From the NCBI GenBank assembly GCA_902800625.1, contig CADCFG010000003.1, positions 62,001 to 126,000 of the forward strand: a stretch of 64,000 nt of DNA, in the 5' to 3' direction. The translations under genes were made by a program, and so were the position numbers. Every line of letters starts with the position of its first letter. Positions within the stretch are counted from its first letter, which is position 1. Below the pieces are notes generated by a model that was not told where the DNA came from, searched no databases, and saw only the letters and a list, made by a program, of their open reading frames with translations. This DNA comes from an uncultured Eubacteriales bacterium. GTDB taxonomy: Bacteria; Bacillota; Clostridia; Christensenellales; Aristaeellaceae. Below are positions 1 to 8,871 of this stretch, piece by piece.

Positions 1-482
1 GCCTCCGGCAGCGGATAGGTGCCCACGAAGTCCACCGGGTTCTGGGTGGCCAGCACGATGAAGGGCTGGGGCATGGCGTAGGTCACGCCGTCCACGGACA
101 CCTGGCCCTCCTCCATCACCTCCAGCAGCGACGACTGGGTCTTGGGCGAGGTGCGGTTGATCTCGTCCGCCAGCACAATCTGGCTCATGATCATGCCGGG
201 GCGGTACTCCAGCTCGCCGGTCTTGAAGTTGGCGATGGAGAAGCCGGTGATGTCGCTGGGCGTGATGTCCGGGGTGAACTGTATGCGCTTGAAGGAGCAG
301 TCCAGCGACCGGGCCAGGGCGCTGGCCAGGGTGGTCTTGCCCACGCCGGGCACGTCCTCGATCAGCACGTGGCCCCGGCAGAGTATGGCCACCATCATCA
401 GCTCGATGGCGTCCTCCTTGCCCACGATGACCTTGCCCACGTTCCGGGTGAGCAGTTGGGCGAAACGCTGTGTAACCTGCAT
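1..482 (-). CDS. MoxR-family AAA+ ATPase, N-terminal part (runs off the left edge)
   Basis: The minus strand from the ATG at 482 reads [20 protein letters not shown] and stays open to the window edge, giving about 160 residues. A Walker A motif (GVGKTT, near residue 48) and a Walker B motif (VLADEINR, near residue 100) are visible, followed by the LATQNPVD sensor region typical of MoxR ATPases. MoxR proteins usually act as chaperone-like ATPases with a VWA-domain partner; such partners would lie outside the window. An AAGGAG ribosome site precedes the start. The gene is divergent from acpS. The C-terminus is missing only because the window ends. Confidence 0.9.
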   Translation of the reverse strand, partial: MQVTQRFAQLLTRNVGKVIVGKEDAIELMMVAILCRGHVLIEDVPGVGKTTLASALARSLDCSFKRIQFTPDITPSDITGFSIANFKTGELEYRPGMIMSQIVLADEINRTSPKTQSSLLEVMEEGQVSVDGVTYAMPQPFIVLATQNPVDFVGTYPLPE

Positions 483-559
483 AGATGTATCTCCTTGGCT
501 TTCGATAACTTCTTTTTGACCGCCCCGCCGGGCGATTGGTTCCATATAGCCTCATCTTA

Positions 560-589
560 GTATACAATATTCCCTCGCCGATTTACAAG
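560..589 (-). promoter_or_regulatory. Predicted sigma-70 promoter for the MoxR gene
   Basis: On the minus strand TTGTAA (589-584) and TATACT (565-560) are separated by 18 nt, about 80 nt upstream of the MoxR start. A TATAAT at 619-624 on the plus strand is the likely -10 of the divergent acpS gene, although its -35 is weak. Confidence 0.5.
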
Positions 590-678
590 GAAAACTGTCC
601 AAAACGCCGTTTCTGTGCTATAATATTAAACGGAACGCCGCAATTGAGCCGTTTTTCAGCGATAAGGGGGTGCAGGCC

Positions 679-1062
679 GTGATTCTGGGCATCGGCATTG
701 ACCTGTGTGAGATCCAGCGCATATCGAAGGCCATCGAAAGGCCCCGGTTCCTGGAGCGGGTGTACACCCCCGCCGAGCGGGCGCGGATCGAGGCGGCCTC
801 CAGCATTCGCCAAAGCGAGATCGCCGCGGGACTGTTCGCCTGCAAGGAGGCGGTGGCGAAGGCCCTTGGCACCGGGTTCACCGGCTTCTTTGCCGACGCC
901 GTCGAGATCACCCCCGACGACCTGGGCCGCCCCGTGTGCGCCCTCTCCGGCGGCGCGCTGAAGCGGGCGGCAGAGCTGGCCGGAGACGGCGGCTTTCGCG
1001 TTTGGGTGTCCATCACCCACGAGGGCGGCTTCGCCGCCGCGCAGGCGATCATCGAGCGCTGA
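679..1062 (+). CDS. acpS: Holo-[acyl-carrier-protein] synthase
   Basis: AcpS transfers 4'-phosphopantetheine from CoA to the acyl carrier protein. The protein begins MILGIGIDLCEIQRI, matching the family's metal-binding GIDL segment, and carries FACKEAVAKALGTG with the conserved Glu/Lys pair near residue 55. Length (127 aa) is normal. I chose GTG at 679 because AAGGGGG (664-670) then sits 8 nt upstream; a GTG at 670 would overlap the ribosome site. It is followed by the NAD(P)HX repair gene, a pairing common in Firmicutes. Confidence 0.93.
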   Translation: MILGIGIDLCEIQRISKAIERPRFLERVYTPAERARIEAASSIRQSEIAAGLFACKEAVAKALGTGFTGFFADAVEITPDDLGRPVCALSGGALKRAAELAGDGGFRVWVSITHEGGFAAAQAIIER

Positions 1063-1106
1063 AGCCCCTGTGCCACCACCGGGTGAAGCAAACGTTTCGC
1101 ACAGGG

Positions 1107-1130
1107 CGGGCGCCGCAACGGCGCCCCTAC
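1107..1130. repeat. REP-like GC palindrome, family A
   Basis: The sequence GGGCGCCG-CAA-CGGCGCCC followed by CTAC forms a hairpin between acpS and the next gene. Related copies lie at 42404-42430, 47018-47048 and within 53103-53181. Confidence 0.7.
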
Positions 1131-1196
1131 ACGCACACGGCAGCGATGGTTCGCTCCGCGCTCTCCCCCTCCCAACCGCGATGAAAGGAAGCATCG

Positions 1197-2711
1197 ATGC
1201 AACCACTGATTACCCCAATCGCCATGCGCGCCATGGAGCAGCGCTACTTTGCCGAGACCGGCACGCCCTCCATCGACCTGATGGAAACCGCCGCCCGGGC
1301 ACTCTGCGACGCCATCCTCAGGCGCTTCGGCGCAAACATCCGCGTATTCATCGCCTGCGGCCCCGGCGGCAATGGCGGCGACGGCTATGCCTGCGCGCGA
1401 ATGCTGAAGGCGGCGGGCTGCGACTGCGCCCTCTTCCCCGCCGAGCCGCCCAGGTCCCCGGACGCCGCGTGCAACCGGGAAAGGGCGCTGGCGGCGGGCG
1501 TGCCGGAGCTGGCTTTGTCCGACGCGCCGCAGGCCCCGGACCTGTGGGTGGACGCCCTCTACGGCACGGGCCTGTCCCGCGCGCCGGAGGGCATGGCCGC
1601 GGCGCTGATCGAGCGCATGGACGCCGACGGCGCCCAAGGCAGCCGGATCGTCGCCGTGGACATCCCCTCCGGGCTGAACGGAATGACCGGTGCGGCCTTT
1701 GAGCCCTGCGTTCGGGCGGATTTCACGCTCACGTTCCAGTTCGCCAAGACCGGACACTTCCTGGCCGACGGGCTGGACGTGTGCGGCGAGATCGAGGTGG
1801 CGGACATCGGCATCCCCGTCGCGTTCCATCCAGCGGACATGCCCCGGCTGATGGAGCCGTCCGACGCGTTGGCGGCGCTCCCGGCCAAGCCCCGCAACGC
1901 CCACAAGGGAAAAAACGGGCACCTGTTGGTCGTGGCCGGCTCCGTGGGCATGGCCGGCGCGGCGGCCCTGTGCGCCATGTCGGCGCTGCGAAGCGGCGCG
2001 GGCCTGGTGACGGTGGCCTGCCCGGAATCCATCGTGCCAATCCTGCAGACCCTGGCCCCCTGTGCCATGGCCGTGCCGCTGCCGGAGCGTGACGGCGCCA
2101 TCGCCCCGGGGGCCGCAGAGGTCCTGGCCGCGCTTCTGCCCGGCAAGAGCGCGGCGGTGTGCGGTTGCGGACTGTCCCGGCGGGCGGCTCCCGAGGCAGT
2201 GCGCCTGCTGCTTGACAGCGGCGTGCCCACCCTGCTGGACGCCGACGGGCTGAACCTGGTTTCCGGCGATCCCGGCATGAAGGCGCTTTTGAAGCCCCAC
2301 CACCTGGTCACGCCCCACCCCGGCGAGGCGGCGCGGCTGCTGGGACGGAAGCCGGCGGACCCCATCGCGGACGCCTTCGCGCTGACCGATCTGGGCTGCC
2401 AGGCGCTTTTGAAGGGCGCGACCACAGTCATCCCCGTGGGCATAACGGCTTGGCTCAGCGCCAGCGGCTGCGCGGGCATGGCCAAGGGCGGCAGCGGCGA
2501 CTGCCTGTCCGGGCTGGCTGGCGGGCTGATGGCCCAGTACGCTGCCGCAGGCACCCTCATGACCGGCGAGGCACTGGCCCGCTGCGCGGCGGTGGCCAGC
2601 GAGCTGCACGGCCGTGCCGGGGAGATTGCCCAGGCACAAAAGGGTCCCCGGGGCATGACCGCTGGGGACCTGGTGGAGGCGCTGCCCATGGCGCTGGCGG
2701 GCGATGAATAG
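1197..2711 (+). CDS. nnr: Bifunctional NAD(P)H-hydrate epimerase / ADP-dependent dehydratase
   Basis: This enzyme repairs hydrated NAD(P)H: an N-terminal epimerase (YjeF_N, about residues 1-210) interconverts the hydrate epimers and a C-terminal ribokinase-like dehydratase (about 225-500) removes water using ADP. Visible motifs are GPGGNGGDGYACAR and the VDIPSGLNG loop in the N-half, and GSVGMAGAA, TPHPGEAARLLG and KGGSGDCLSG in the C-half. Length is 504 aa, as expected. AAAGGAAG precedes the ATG. It ends with TAG and overlaps the next gene by 8 nt, indicating translational coupling. Confidence 0.95.
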   Translation: MQPLITPIAMRAMEQRYFAETGTPSIDLMETAARALCDAILRRFGANIRVFIACGPGGNGGDGYACARMLKAAGCDCALFPAEPPRSPDAACNRERALAAGVPELALSDAPQAPDLWVDALYGTGLSRAPEGMAAALIERMDADGAQGSRIVAVDIPSGLNGMTGAAFEPCVRADFTLTFQFAKTGHFLADGLDVCGEIEVADIGIPVAFHPADMPRLMEPSDALAALPAKPRNAHKGKNGHLLVVAGSVGMAGAAALCAMSALRSGAGLVTVACPESIVPILQTLAPCAMAVPLPERDGAIAPGAAEVLAALLPGKSAAVCGCGLSRRAAPEAVRLLLDSGVPTLLDADGLNLVSGDPGMKALLKPHHLVTPHPGEAARLLGRKPADPIADAFALTDLGCQALLKGATTVIPVGITAWLSASGCAGMAKGGSGDCLSGLAGGLMAQYAAAGTLMTGEALARCAAVASELHGRAGEIAQAQKGPRGMTAGDLVEALPMALAGDE

Positions 2712-3177
2712 CCACGCACTGCGGAATGCCGCCCGGGTCGTGTTGCCGGAGGGGGCGTTCCTGCGCCGGGACCGGGGCGAGGCGCTGTTCGTCACCGACG
2801 CGCCGCGGATCGCCGCAAGCGTCCCCTGGCAGGATGCCCTGGCCAAAGCGGGTTTTCTCATCGAGGAGCGCGGCGGCTTGGCCTTCCTGTCCCCCGGGCC
2901 GGGTTGGCTCGGGGGCCTGGAGGCGGAATACCCCGCGCCGCCCGATGAATTCTGCCGGGGCTTTATCCGCTTCGCGGGCCGGAAGATCGAGCCGGAGAGC
3001 CTTGCCCTGTTCGCGCTGGGCGCGCGGATCCTGGACGGCGGCGCGGACGAAGGTCGCTTCGATCGGCGATTGCGCCAGCGGGCAGCGGTATGCATGAGGG
3101 ACAAGTCGACGAGCTGCGGCGGCGGGCTGTACGCCTGCGCGCTGCTGAATCATTTGATCGAGGAGGAATCGACATGA
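2704..3177 (+). CDS. Uncharacterised protein in the acpS-nnr cluster
   Basis: A 157-residue soluble protein that I do not recognise. It is rich in Arg, Ala and Gly, has no signal peptide or membrane segment, and contains Cys only near residue 80 and in the last third (one Cys, then SCGGGLYACALLNHL). Its ATG lies inside the end of nnr and its stop overlaps the next start (ATGA at 3174-3177), so it is the middle gene of a tightly coupled cluster. That arrangement, and protein-coding codon usage throughout, support it being real. No function can be assigned. Confidence 0.75.
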   Translation: MNSHALRNAARVVLPEGAFLRRDRGEALFVTDAPRIAASVPWQDALAKAGFLIEERGGLAFLSPGPGWLGGLEAEYPAPPDEFCRGFIRFAGRKIEPESLALFALGARILDGGADEGRFDRRLRQRAAVCMRDKSTSCGGGLYACALLNHLIEEEST

Positions 3178-3800
3178 AGCTGAAATGGCTTGGACACGCC
3201 TGCTTTCAACTGACGCTGGACAACGGCAAGGTGCTGGTAACAGACCCCTATGACGAAAGCGTGGGCTATCCCCCGCTGCACGTGGCATGCGACGCCGCGC
3301 TCTCCAGCCACGGCCACCACGACCACAATTACTTCGACGCCCTGGACGGCGACCCGATCATACTGAACGAGCCCGGCGAGCGGGAGCTGTTCGGTGCGAA
3401 GATCACCGCCGTGCCCAGCTTCCACGACGAAGAGCGCGGCGCGAAGCGGGGCAGGAACCTGATCCACGTGATCGAGGCGGACGGGCTGAAAATCGCCCAC
3501 CTGGGCGACCTGGGCCACCTGCCGGACACGGCGGAGCAGAAGGCGGCGCTGACGGGGCTGGACGTGATGCTGATCCCCATCGGCGGCTTCTTCACCATCG
3601 ACACCCCCGCGGCGGTGCGGATCATCGAGGCATTCAGGCCCCGCTGCGCCATCGCCATGCACTTCGCCAACAAATACTGCCACTTCCCCGTCTCCGACGA
3701 GGCGGAGTTTGTGCGCCTGACCGGGGCGACACGGCTGGCGAACGAGGTGGAGGTCACGAAGGACGGGCCGACAGGCTGCTGCGTGATGGGGTTTGAATAA
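3174..3800 (+). CDS. UPF0173-type metal-dependent hydrolase (beta-lactamase fold)
   Basis: The 208-residue protein starts MKLKWLGHACFQL, the usual opening of UPF0173/YtkL metallo-hydrolases. Metal ligands are visible in SSHGHHDHNYFD (HxHxDH-like motif, near residue 44), in the HLGDLGHL segment and in the late CAIAMHFANKY segment. Family members are cytosolic hydrolases of mostly unknown substrate. I chose the ATG at 3174, which overlaps the preceding stop by 4 nt and has a GAGGAGG ribosome site; in-frame sequence further upstream lies inside the previous gene. Confidence 0.88.
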   Translation: MKLKWLGHACFQLTLDNGKVLVTDPYDESVGYPPLHVACDAALSSHGHHDHNYFDALDGDPIILNEPGERELFGAKITAVPSFHDEERGAKRGRNLIHVIEADGLKIAHLGDLGHLPDTAEQKAALTGLDVMLIPIGGFFTIDTPAAVRIIEAFRPRCAIAMHFANKYCHFPVSDEAEFVRLTGATRLANEVEVTKDGPTGCCVMGFE

Positions 3801-3805
3801 TGGAT

Positions 3806-3846
3806 ATAAATCACGACCACCGGCCAAGCCGGTGGTCGTGATTTAT
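3806..3846. terminator. Bidirectional intrinsic terminator
   Basis: A perfect 19-bp stem (arms 3806-3824 and 3828-3846) with a 3-nt loop lies between convergent genes. The stem ends are A/T-rich on both strands, so it can end both transcripts. Confidence 0.75.
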
Positions 3847-3854
3847 CAAGTCTC

Positions 3855-5252
3855 CTACAGCAGCTCCTGCGGCAGCCGGCGCTTCCACGCGCCGCGCCTG
3901 TAGGTGTACACGGTCATGGCCATGCCCAGCAGCCAGGAGATCAGCAGCGAGGCGAACAGCGCCTCGGGGTTGCCCTTGGGCCAGGTCTCGCTGCGGGTGA
4001 GGAATACCAGCAGGTAGGCCAGCGGCATGCGCACCACGATGGTGGTGATGATGGAGATCCACATGGGCACCATGGTCTCGCCCGCGCCGCGCATGGCGCC
4101 CTGCAGCACCTGGCTGACGGCGAAGGCGATATAGCCCAGAGCCAGCCAGCGCAGGCCGTGGATGCCGATGGTGATCACGTCCTCAGTATCGGTGAACAGG
4201 CCGATCAGCCCGTGGCCGAACAGCAGTATGCAGGCCACCAGCACCCCGGCGGTGCCCAGGGCCAGCTTGATCAGGTCCTTCACGCCCTGGCGCACCCGGT
4301 CGATGCGCCGCGCGCCGATGTTCTGGCCCACGAAGGTGGTGGAGGCGGTGCCGAAGGTGAAGTTGGGCATCATGGCGAAGCCGTCCACGCGCATGATGGC
4401 CACGTTCGCGGCGATCACCGCCGTGCCCAGGCTGTTGGTCAGCCCCTGCACCACGATGGCGGACATGGAGAACAGCGCCTGGGTGACGCCCGCGGGCAGG
4501 CCCAGCATGCACAGCCTGCGGGTGATGGGGCCGTCGGGCACCAGGCTCCTGCGGTTCACGTCGATGATGTCCTTCATGCGCACCAGCCGGATCAGGCACA
4601 GCGCGCCGGAGATCGCCTGGGCGATGATCGTGGCCCAAGCCACGCCCGCGATGCCCATCCTGAACTGCGCCACGAAGAGTATATCCAGCACGATGTTCAG
4701 AAGGCAGGCGATGATCAGGTACACCAGCGGCCAGAAGCTGTCGCCGATGCCGCGCAGCACGCCGGAGAGGATGTTGTAGGCACCGCCGCCCAGCATACCC
4801 AGGAAGATGATCTTCAGGTAGATCACCGCGCCATCGGCCACGTCCGCCGGCGGGGCGACCAGCCCGATCAGCAGCGGCGAGGCGAAGAAGCCCACCACCG
4901 TCATGAACAGGCCGCTGAACAGCGTCAGCATGATGGTGCTGCCCACCGTGCGGCTGAGGCTGTCCCTGTCCTTGGCGCCGAAGTACTGGCTGGCGAGGAT
5001 GCTGGCGCCGGTGGCCACGCCCATGAACAGCACCAGCAGCAGGTTCAGGATCGGGCCCGCCGTGCCCACCGCCGCCAGGGCCGTGTCGCCGATGTACTTG
5101 CCCACCACGATGCTGTCCACCGTGTTGTACAGCTGCTGGGCCAGGTTGCCCACCAGCAGCGGCAGCGAAAACTGTATCAGCTTGGCCATCGGCTTGCCGG
5201 TGGTCATGTCCTGCACGCCAAAGAAATCCTTTATGCGGCTCATCCAGTGCAT
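3855..5252 (-). CDS. MATE-family multidrug/Na+ (or H+) antiporter, first copy
   Basis: A 465-residue polytopic membrane protein with about 12 hydrophobic helices. The N-terminus contains MTTGKPMAKLIQFSLPLLVG, the typical first MATE helix, and QQLYNTVDSIVVGKYIG follows; the equivalent repeat in the second half includes FVGQNIGARRIDRV. MATE proteins export organic cations and drugs using ion gradients. GGGAGGG precedes the ATG at 5252. It ends with TAG. It converges on the UPF0173 gene and is divergent from a second MATE gene of a different subgroup, so this is not a simple tandem duplication. Substrate unknown. Confidence 0.92.
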   Translation of the reverse strand: MHWMSRIKDFFGVQDMTTGKPMAKLIQFSLPLLVGNLAQQLYNTVDSIVVGKYIGDTALAAVGTAGPILNLLLVLFMGVATGASILASQYFGAKDRDSLSRTVGSTIMLTLFSGLFMTVVGFFASPLLIGLVAPPADVADGAVIYLKIIFLGMLGGGAYNILSGVLRGIGDSFWPLVYLIIACLLNIVLDILFVAQFRMGIAGVAWATIIAQAISGALCLIRLVRMKDIIDVNRRSLVPDGPITRRLCMLGLPAGVTQALFSMSAIVVQGLTNSLGTAVIAANVAIMRVDGFAMMPNFTFGTASTTFVGQNIGARRIDRVRQGVKDLIKLALGTAGVLVACILLFGHGLIGLFTDTEDVITIGIHGLRWLALGYIAFAVSQVLQGAMRGAGETMVPMWISIITTIVVRMPLAYLLVFLTRSETWPKGNPEALFASLLISWLLGMAMTVYTYRRGAWKRRLPQELL

Positions 5253-5389
5253 GGGTCGCCCTCCCGTTCAAATCACTGGCCTGATGCTATCACATTCACA
5301 TGAATCCTGCAACCGTTTCAGCCGCCCAAAGCGGCCTGTTTAATAAGAATTTATTATATCGTCCGTTAAGTTTTTGATAGGCCGTGTTC

Positions 5390-5426
5390 ATGCCCCCGGC
5401 GCGGAAAGGGCCGCGTTCGGGGGCAT
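5390..5426. other. GC hairpin in the 413-nt MATE/MATE intergenic region
   Basis: The region 5253-5665 contains no gene. It holds this hairpin (ATGCCCCC ... GGGGGCAT, interrupted inner pairing) and, further right, the promoter of the second MATE gene. No known riboswitch class was recognised. Confidence 0.4.
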
Positions 5427-5546
5427 TTTGCACACTTCGGCACATATTCTGTATGAAAAGCGATCTGGCCGCTTAAAACTGCATCAGGCGATGCAAGGCG
5501 GCGGATCACTATAAGTTGTATTTATCATTATCAAACAATACATCAT

Positions 5547-5575
5547 TTGACTTTATCATTTTACACATATACAAT
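5547..5575 (+). promoter_or_regulatory. Predicted sigma-70 promoter of the second MATE gene
   Basis: TTGACT (5547-5552) and TACAAT (5570-5575) are spaced 17 nt, about 90 nt before the start codon. Confidence 0.6.
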
Positions 5576-5665
5576 GAAACATCATAGAAAAAGAAACGAA
5601 GAGATGGCGTACAGCGGCCCCAAGTCGGTGTCGCGCCATTGGACACGGTGAAGGGAGGGAATCGC

Positions 5666-7057
5666 ATGCGGGATCAAATCGCCGAAAAGCGGCTGTTCGA
5701 GCAGGCGCCGGTGTTGCAGGCGGTGCTGGCGCTGGCGATTCCCACCGTCATCAGCCAGGTGATCCTGGTGATCTACAACATGGCCGACACCTTCTTCATC
5801 GGCCTGGCGGGCAGCGACGCCATGATCACCGCCGTGACGGTGTGCATGCCGGCGTTCATGTTCCTCTCCGCGATCTCCAACCTGTTCGGCGTGGGCGGGG
5901 CCAGCGTGATCGCCCGCGCGCTGGGCGCGAGCGATGGGACCAGGGCCCGCGGTGCCGCCTCCTTCGCCTTCTGGGGCTGCGCCGGGGTGACGCTGGCCTA
6001 CTCCCTGGCGGCCTGTCTTGGCATGGACGCCTTCGTGGACCTGCTGGGCGGCAGCGCTTCGGCGGTACACGGCCCGGCCTGCCGCTACCTGACCTGGACG
6101 GTGGTCCTGGGCGGGCTGGCCACCAGCCTGAATGCCCTGCTGGGCCACCTGGTGCGCTCGGAGGGCCACTCGGTGCAGGCGGGCCTGGGCATCGCCCTGG
6201 GCGGCGTGCTGAACATCGCATTGGACCCGCTGTTCATGTTCGCGCTGCTGCCCAGGGGCCGCGAGGTGGAGGGCGCGGCCATCGCCACGAGCCTCTCCAA
6301 CCTGATTGCCACGCTGTACTTCCTGGCCGTGTTCCGCCGCAACCGGAAGCGCTCGGCGCTGTCGCTGAAGCCCCGAAAGGACGCGCTGCGCCGGGGCATC
6401 CCCGCCGACGTGCTGGCCACGGGGCTCCCGGCCTGCCTGATGACGCTGTGCGAGAACATCAGCTATGCCGTGCTGGACAACCTGATGGCCCTGTCCGGCA
6501 CCGTGGTGCAGGCGGGACTGGGCGTGGCCAAGAAGGTGAACATGCTGGCCCACTGCATGGCCCGTGGCATGGCCCAGGGCGTGCTGCCGCTGATCGCCTA
6601 CAACTATGCTGCGGGGAACCACCGGCGCATGCGCGCGTCCGTGCGGTTGTCCGCGGCCATCTCCGTGGCGCTGTCGGCGGCGTGGATGGCCGCCAGCCTG
6701 CTGCTGAGCCGCCGCCTGATCGGGCTGTTCATCCAGCACGAGTCCGACTCCATCGCCTATGGCGCGCGGTTCCTGCAGATCCTGTGCCTGGGCGGGCCGT
6801 TCTCCGCCTGGGCCTACGCGGTGATCTCCTTCTTCCAGGCCGTGGGCGAGAGCCGCAAGTCCCTGCTGCTGGCCATACTGCGCAAGGGCCTGCTGGACAT
6901 CCCGCTGATGTTCATGCTGCGCCGCGCCATCCCCACCTACGGCATCGTCTGGGCCACCCCCGCCGCCGACGTGCTCTGCTGCGCCACATCCATCATCCTG
7001 TTCACCGCGTTCCTCAAACGATTGATGGGCCGGGCGGGATATGAGATATATGTATAG
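5666..7057 (+). CDS. MATE-family efflux transporter, second copy
   Basis: A 463-residue protein with about 12 transmembrane helices. LAIPTVISQVILVIYNMADT is the characteristic first helix, followed by FGVGGASVIARALGA; the second half repeats this organisation (GVLPLIAYNYAAGNHRRM). It resembles the MepA-like Firmicutes MATE group. The ATG at 5666 is preceded by GGGAGGG with 8-nt spacing, which decides this start over an upstream ATG at 5639. Sequence divergence from the neighbouring MATE is large, so substrates may differ. Confidence 0.92.
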   Translation: MRDQIAEKRLFEQAPVLQAVLALAIPTVISQVILVIYNMADTFFIGLAGSDAMITAVTVCMPAFMFLSAISNLFGVGGASVIARALGASDGTRARGAASFAFWGCAGVTLAYSLAACLGMDAFVDLLGGSASAVHGPACRYLTWTVVLGGLATSLNALLGHLVRSEGHSVQAGLGIALGGVLNIALDPLFMFALLPRGREVEGAAIATSLSNLIATLYFLAVFRRNRKRSALSLKPRKDALRRGIPADVLATGLPACLMTLCENISYAVLDNLMALSGTVVQAGLGVAKKVNMLAHCMARGMAQGVLPLIAYNYAAGNHRRMRASVRLSAAISVALSAAWMAASLLLSRRLIGLFIQHESDSIAYGARFLQILCLGGPFSAWAYAVISFFQAVGESRKSLLLAILRKGLLDIPLMFMLRRAIPTYGIVWATPAADVLCCATSIILFTAFLKRLMGRAGYEIYV

Positions 7058-7270
7058 AGTTCAGAGTTGAGCGTTTAGAGTTGAGATAAGGAAGCTCCGT
7101 TAACCGGGTCGGAGAACAAAAAACGGACAGATCCTTCGCTCCGCTCAGGATGACAAACGATGAAATGCTGTCATCCTGAACGAAGTGAAGGATCTGTTCA
7201 ATTCTGTAATACGATTGTCAGAGAGTGTAAAGCCATCTGATCTAAACTCTGAACTCTAAACTCTGAACTC
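7057..7270. repeat. Nested inverted-repeat element
   Basis: The outer arms are degenerate tandem units (7057-7088 on the GAGTTCAGAGTT strand; 7232-7270 the complementary CTCTAAACTCTGAACTC). Inside is a second palindrome with 29-nt arms at 7127-7155 and 7169-7197, about four mismatches, carrying the TCATCCTGA core. The whole space between the MATE gene and glpK is this structure. Confidence 0.75.
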
Positions 7271-7271
7271 C

Positions 7272-8762
7272 CTATTCCTCTTCCGCCCAGCTCTTGCTGC
7301 GCTCCACGGCCTTGCGCCACATGTGGGTCAGGCGGCGGCGCTCGGTCTCGCCCATCTGGGGGGTAAACTTCCGGTCCGTGGCCTGGAGGCGCTGCAGGTC
7401 GCCGTCTGTCCACTGGCCCACGGCACGCCCGGCCAGCATGGCCGCGCCCATGGCGGTGGTCTCGATCACCTGGGGCCTGAGCACCGTGGTGTTCAGGATG
7501 TCGGCCTGGAACTGCATCAGGAAGTTGTTGGCGCTGGCGCCGCCGTCCACCCGGAGCATGGCGTTCTTCATGCCGGCGTCGTTCTCCATGGCGGTGATCA
7601 CGTCGCTGGACTGATAGGCGATGGACTCCAGCGCGGCCCGGACGATATGGCCCCGGTTCGCCCCGCGGGTGAGGCCGATCAGCGTGCCCCGGGAGTACAT
7701 GTCCCAGTGGGGCGCGCCCAGGCCGGTGAAGGCGGGCACGAAGTAGACGCCGTTGTTGCCGGACACGGAGGTGGCCACGGCCTCGGTTTGGGCGGCGGTG
7801 TCCACCAGCTTGATCTCGTCCCGCAGCCACTGCACCACCGCGCCGCCCACGAACACGCTGCCCTCCAGGGCATAGCTGGGCTTGCCGTCCACGCGCCAGC
7901 CGACGGTGGTAATCAGGTTGTGGGTGGAGCGCACGGGATTGCCGCCCGTGTTCATCAGCACGAAGCAGCCGGTGCCGTAGGTGTTCTTGCACATGCCCGG
8001 GGCAAAGCAGCCCTGGCCGTACAGCGCGGCGTGCTGGTCGCCGGCCATGGCGGCGATGGGGATCTCCCGGCCCAGGATGGACTTGTCCAGCATGCCCACC
8101 ACCTGGCTGGAGTCCACCACCCGGGGCAGCAGTGGCGCCGGGATGTCCATGGCCCGGAGCAGGGTCTCGTCCCAGCGCTGCTCATAGATGTTGTACAGCA
8201 AAGTGCGGGCGGCGTTGGTGGCGTCGGTGACGTGCACGTGCTCCTTCGTCAGGTGCCAGGCCAGGAAGCAGTCGACGGTGCCGAAGCAAAGCTCGCCCTT
8301 CTCTGCCCGCTCCCGGGCGCCGGGCACGGTCTCCAGCATCCACTGCAGCTTCGTGCCGGAGAAGTAGGCGTCCGGCACCAGGCCGGTGCGGTCCCGCAGC
8401 ACATTGCCCAGGCCGTCCTGCTTCAGGCGCTCCACCAGCGGCGCGGTGCGGCGGCACTGCCACACGATGGCGTTGCACAGCGGCTCGCCGGTGGCCCTGT
8501 CCCAAAGCAGCGTGGTCTCGCGCTGGTTGGTGATGCCGATGGCCGCGATGTCCGCCGGGTCGATCTTCGCCTTCTGCACCGCCAGCTTCAGGCTGCTCAC
8601 CTGGCTGTCCAGGATGTCCTGGGGCCGGTGCTCCACCCAGCCGGGATGGGGATAGATCTGTTGGAATTCGATATTGTGGGCGGCGACGATCCGCGCCCTG
8701 TCGTCGAACACCACGGCGCGGGAGGACGTGGTCCCCTGGTCCAGCGCGACGATGTACTTCAT
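7272..8762 (-). CDS. glpK: Glycerol kinase
   Basis: GlpK phosphorylates glycerol to sn-glycerol 3-phosphate using ATP. The 496-residue protein starts MKYIVALDQGTTSSRAVVFD (FGGY phosphate-binding loop) and contains GITNQRETTLLWDR, MAGDQHAALYGQGCF and the FGGY signature GLGAPHWDMYSRG, plus LRVDGGASANNFLMQ near the end. Length is normal. GGAGGG precedes the ATG. No glpF or glpD is adjacent. A CCCCGG/CCGGGG hairpin (8798-8819) sits between its start and the neighbouring terminator and could be regulatory or simply a terminator remnant. Confidence 0.97.
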   Translation of the reverse strand: MKYIVALDQGTTSSRAVVFDDRARIVAAHNIEFQQIYPHPGWVEHRPQDILDSQVSSLKLAVQKAKIDPADIAAIGITNQRETTLLWDRATGEPLCNAIVWQCRRTAPLVERLKQDGLGNVLRDRTGLVPDAYFSGTKLQWMLETVPGARERAEKGELCFGTVDCFLAWHLTKEHVHVTDATNAARTLLYNIYEQRWDETLLRAMDIPAPLLPRVVDSSQVVGMLDKSILGREIPIAAMAGDQHAALYGQGCFAPGMCKNTYGTGCFVLMNTGGNPVRSTHNLITTVGWRVDGKPSYALEGSVFVGGAVVQWLRDEIKLVDTAAQTEAVATSVSGNNGVYFVPAFTGLGAPHWDMYSRGTLIGLTRGANRGHIVRAALESIAYQSSDVITAMENDAGMKNAMLRVDGGASANNFLMQFQADILNTTVLRPQVIETTAMGAAMLAGRAVGQWTDGDLQRLQATDRKFTPQMGETERRRLTHMWRKAVERSKSWAEEE

Positions 8763-8828
8763 AGCGGTCCCTCCTGTTGATTGTCAATCATACCAATCCC
8801 CGGCCAAGATGAACCGGGGCCTGTATAA

Positions 8829-8857
8829 AAACGGACTGTCTGACAGACAGTCCGTTT
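8829..8857. terminator. Terminator of the acidic membrane protein gene
   Basis: A perfect palindrome (14-bp arms, 1-nt centre; AAACGGACTGTCTG arm) is followed by five T on the minus strand, 15 nt after the acidic gene's stop codon. Confidence 0.75.
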
Positions 8858-8871
8858 GATTCTTGGATGGA

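Noticed and set aside
4158..5303. Long plus-strand frame opposite the first MATE gene
   Set aside because: His/Gln/Ala-rich antisense translation of a clear membrane protein; no ribosome site.
7057..7270. CRISPR array from the regular short repeats
   Set aside because: Units are 6-7 nt, without unique spacers, and form one inverted pair; no cas genes.
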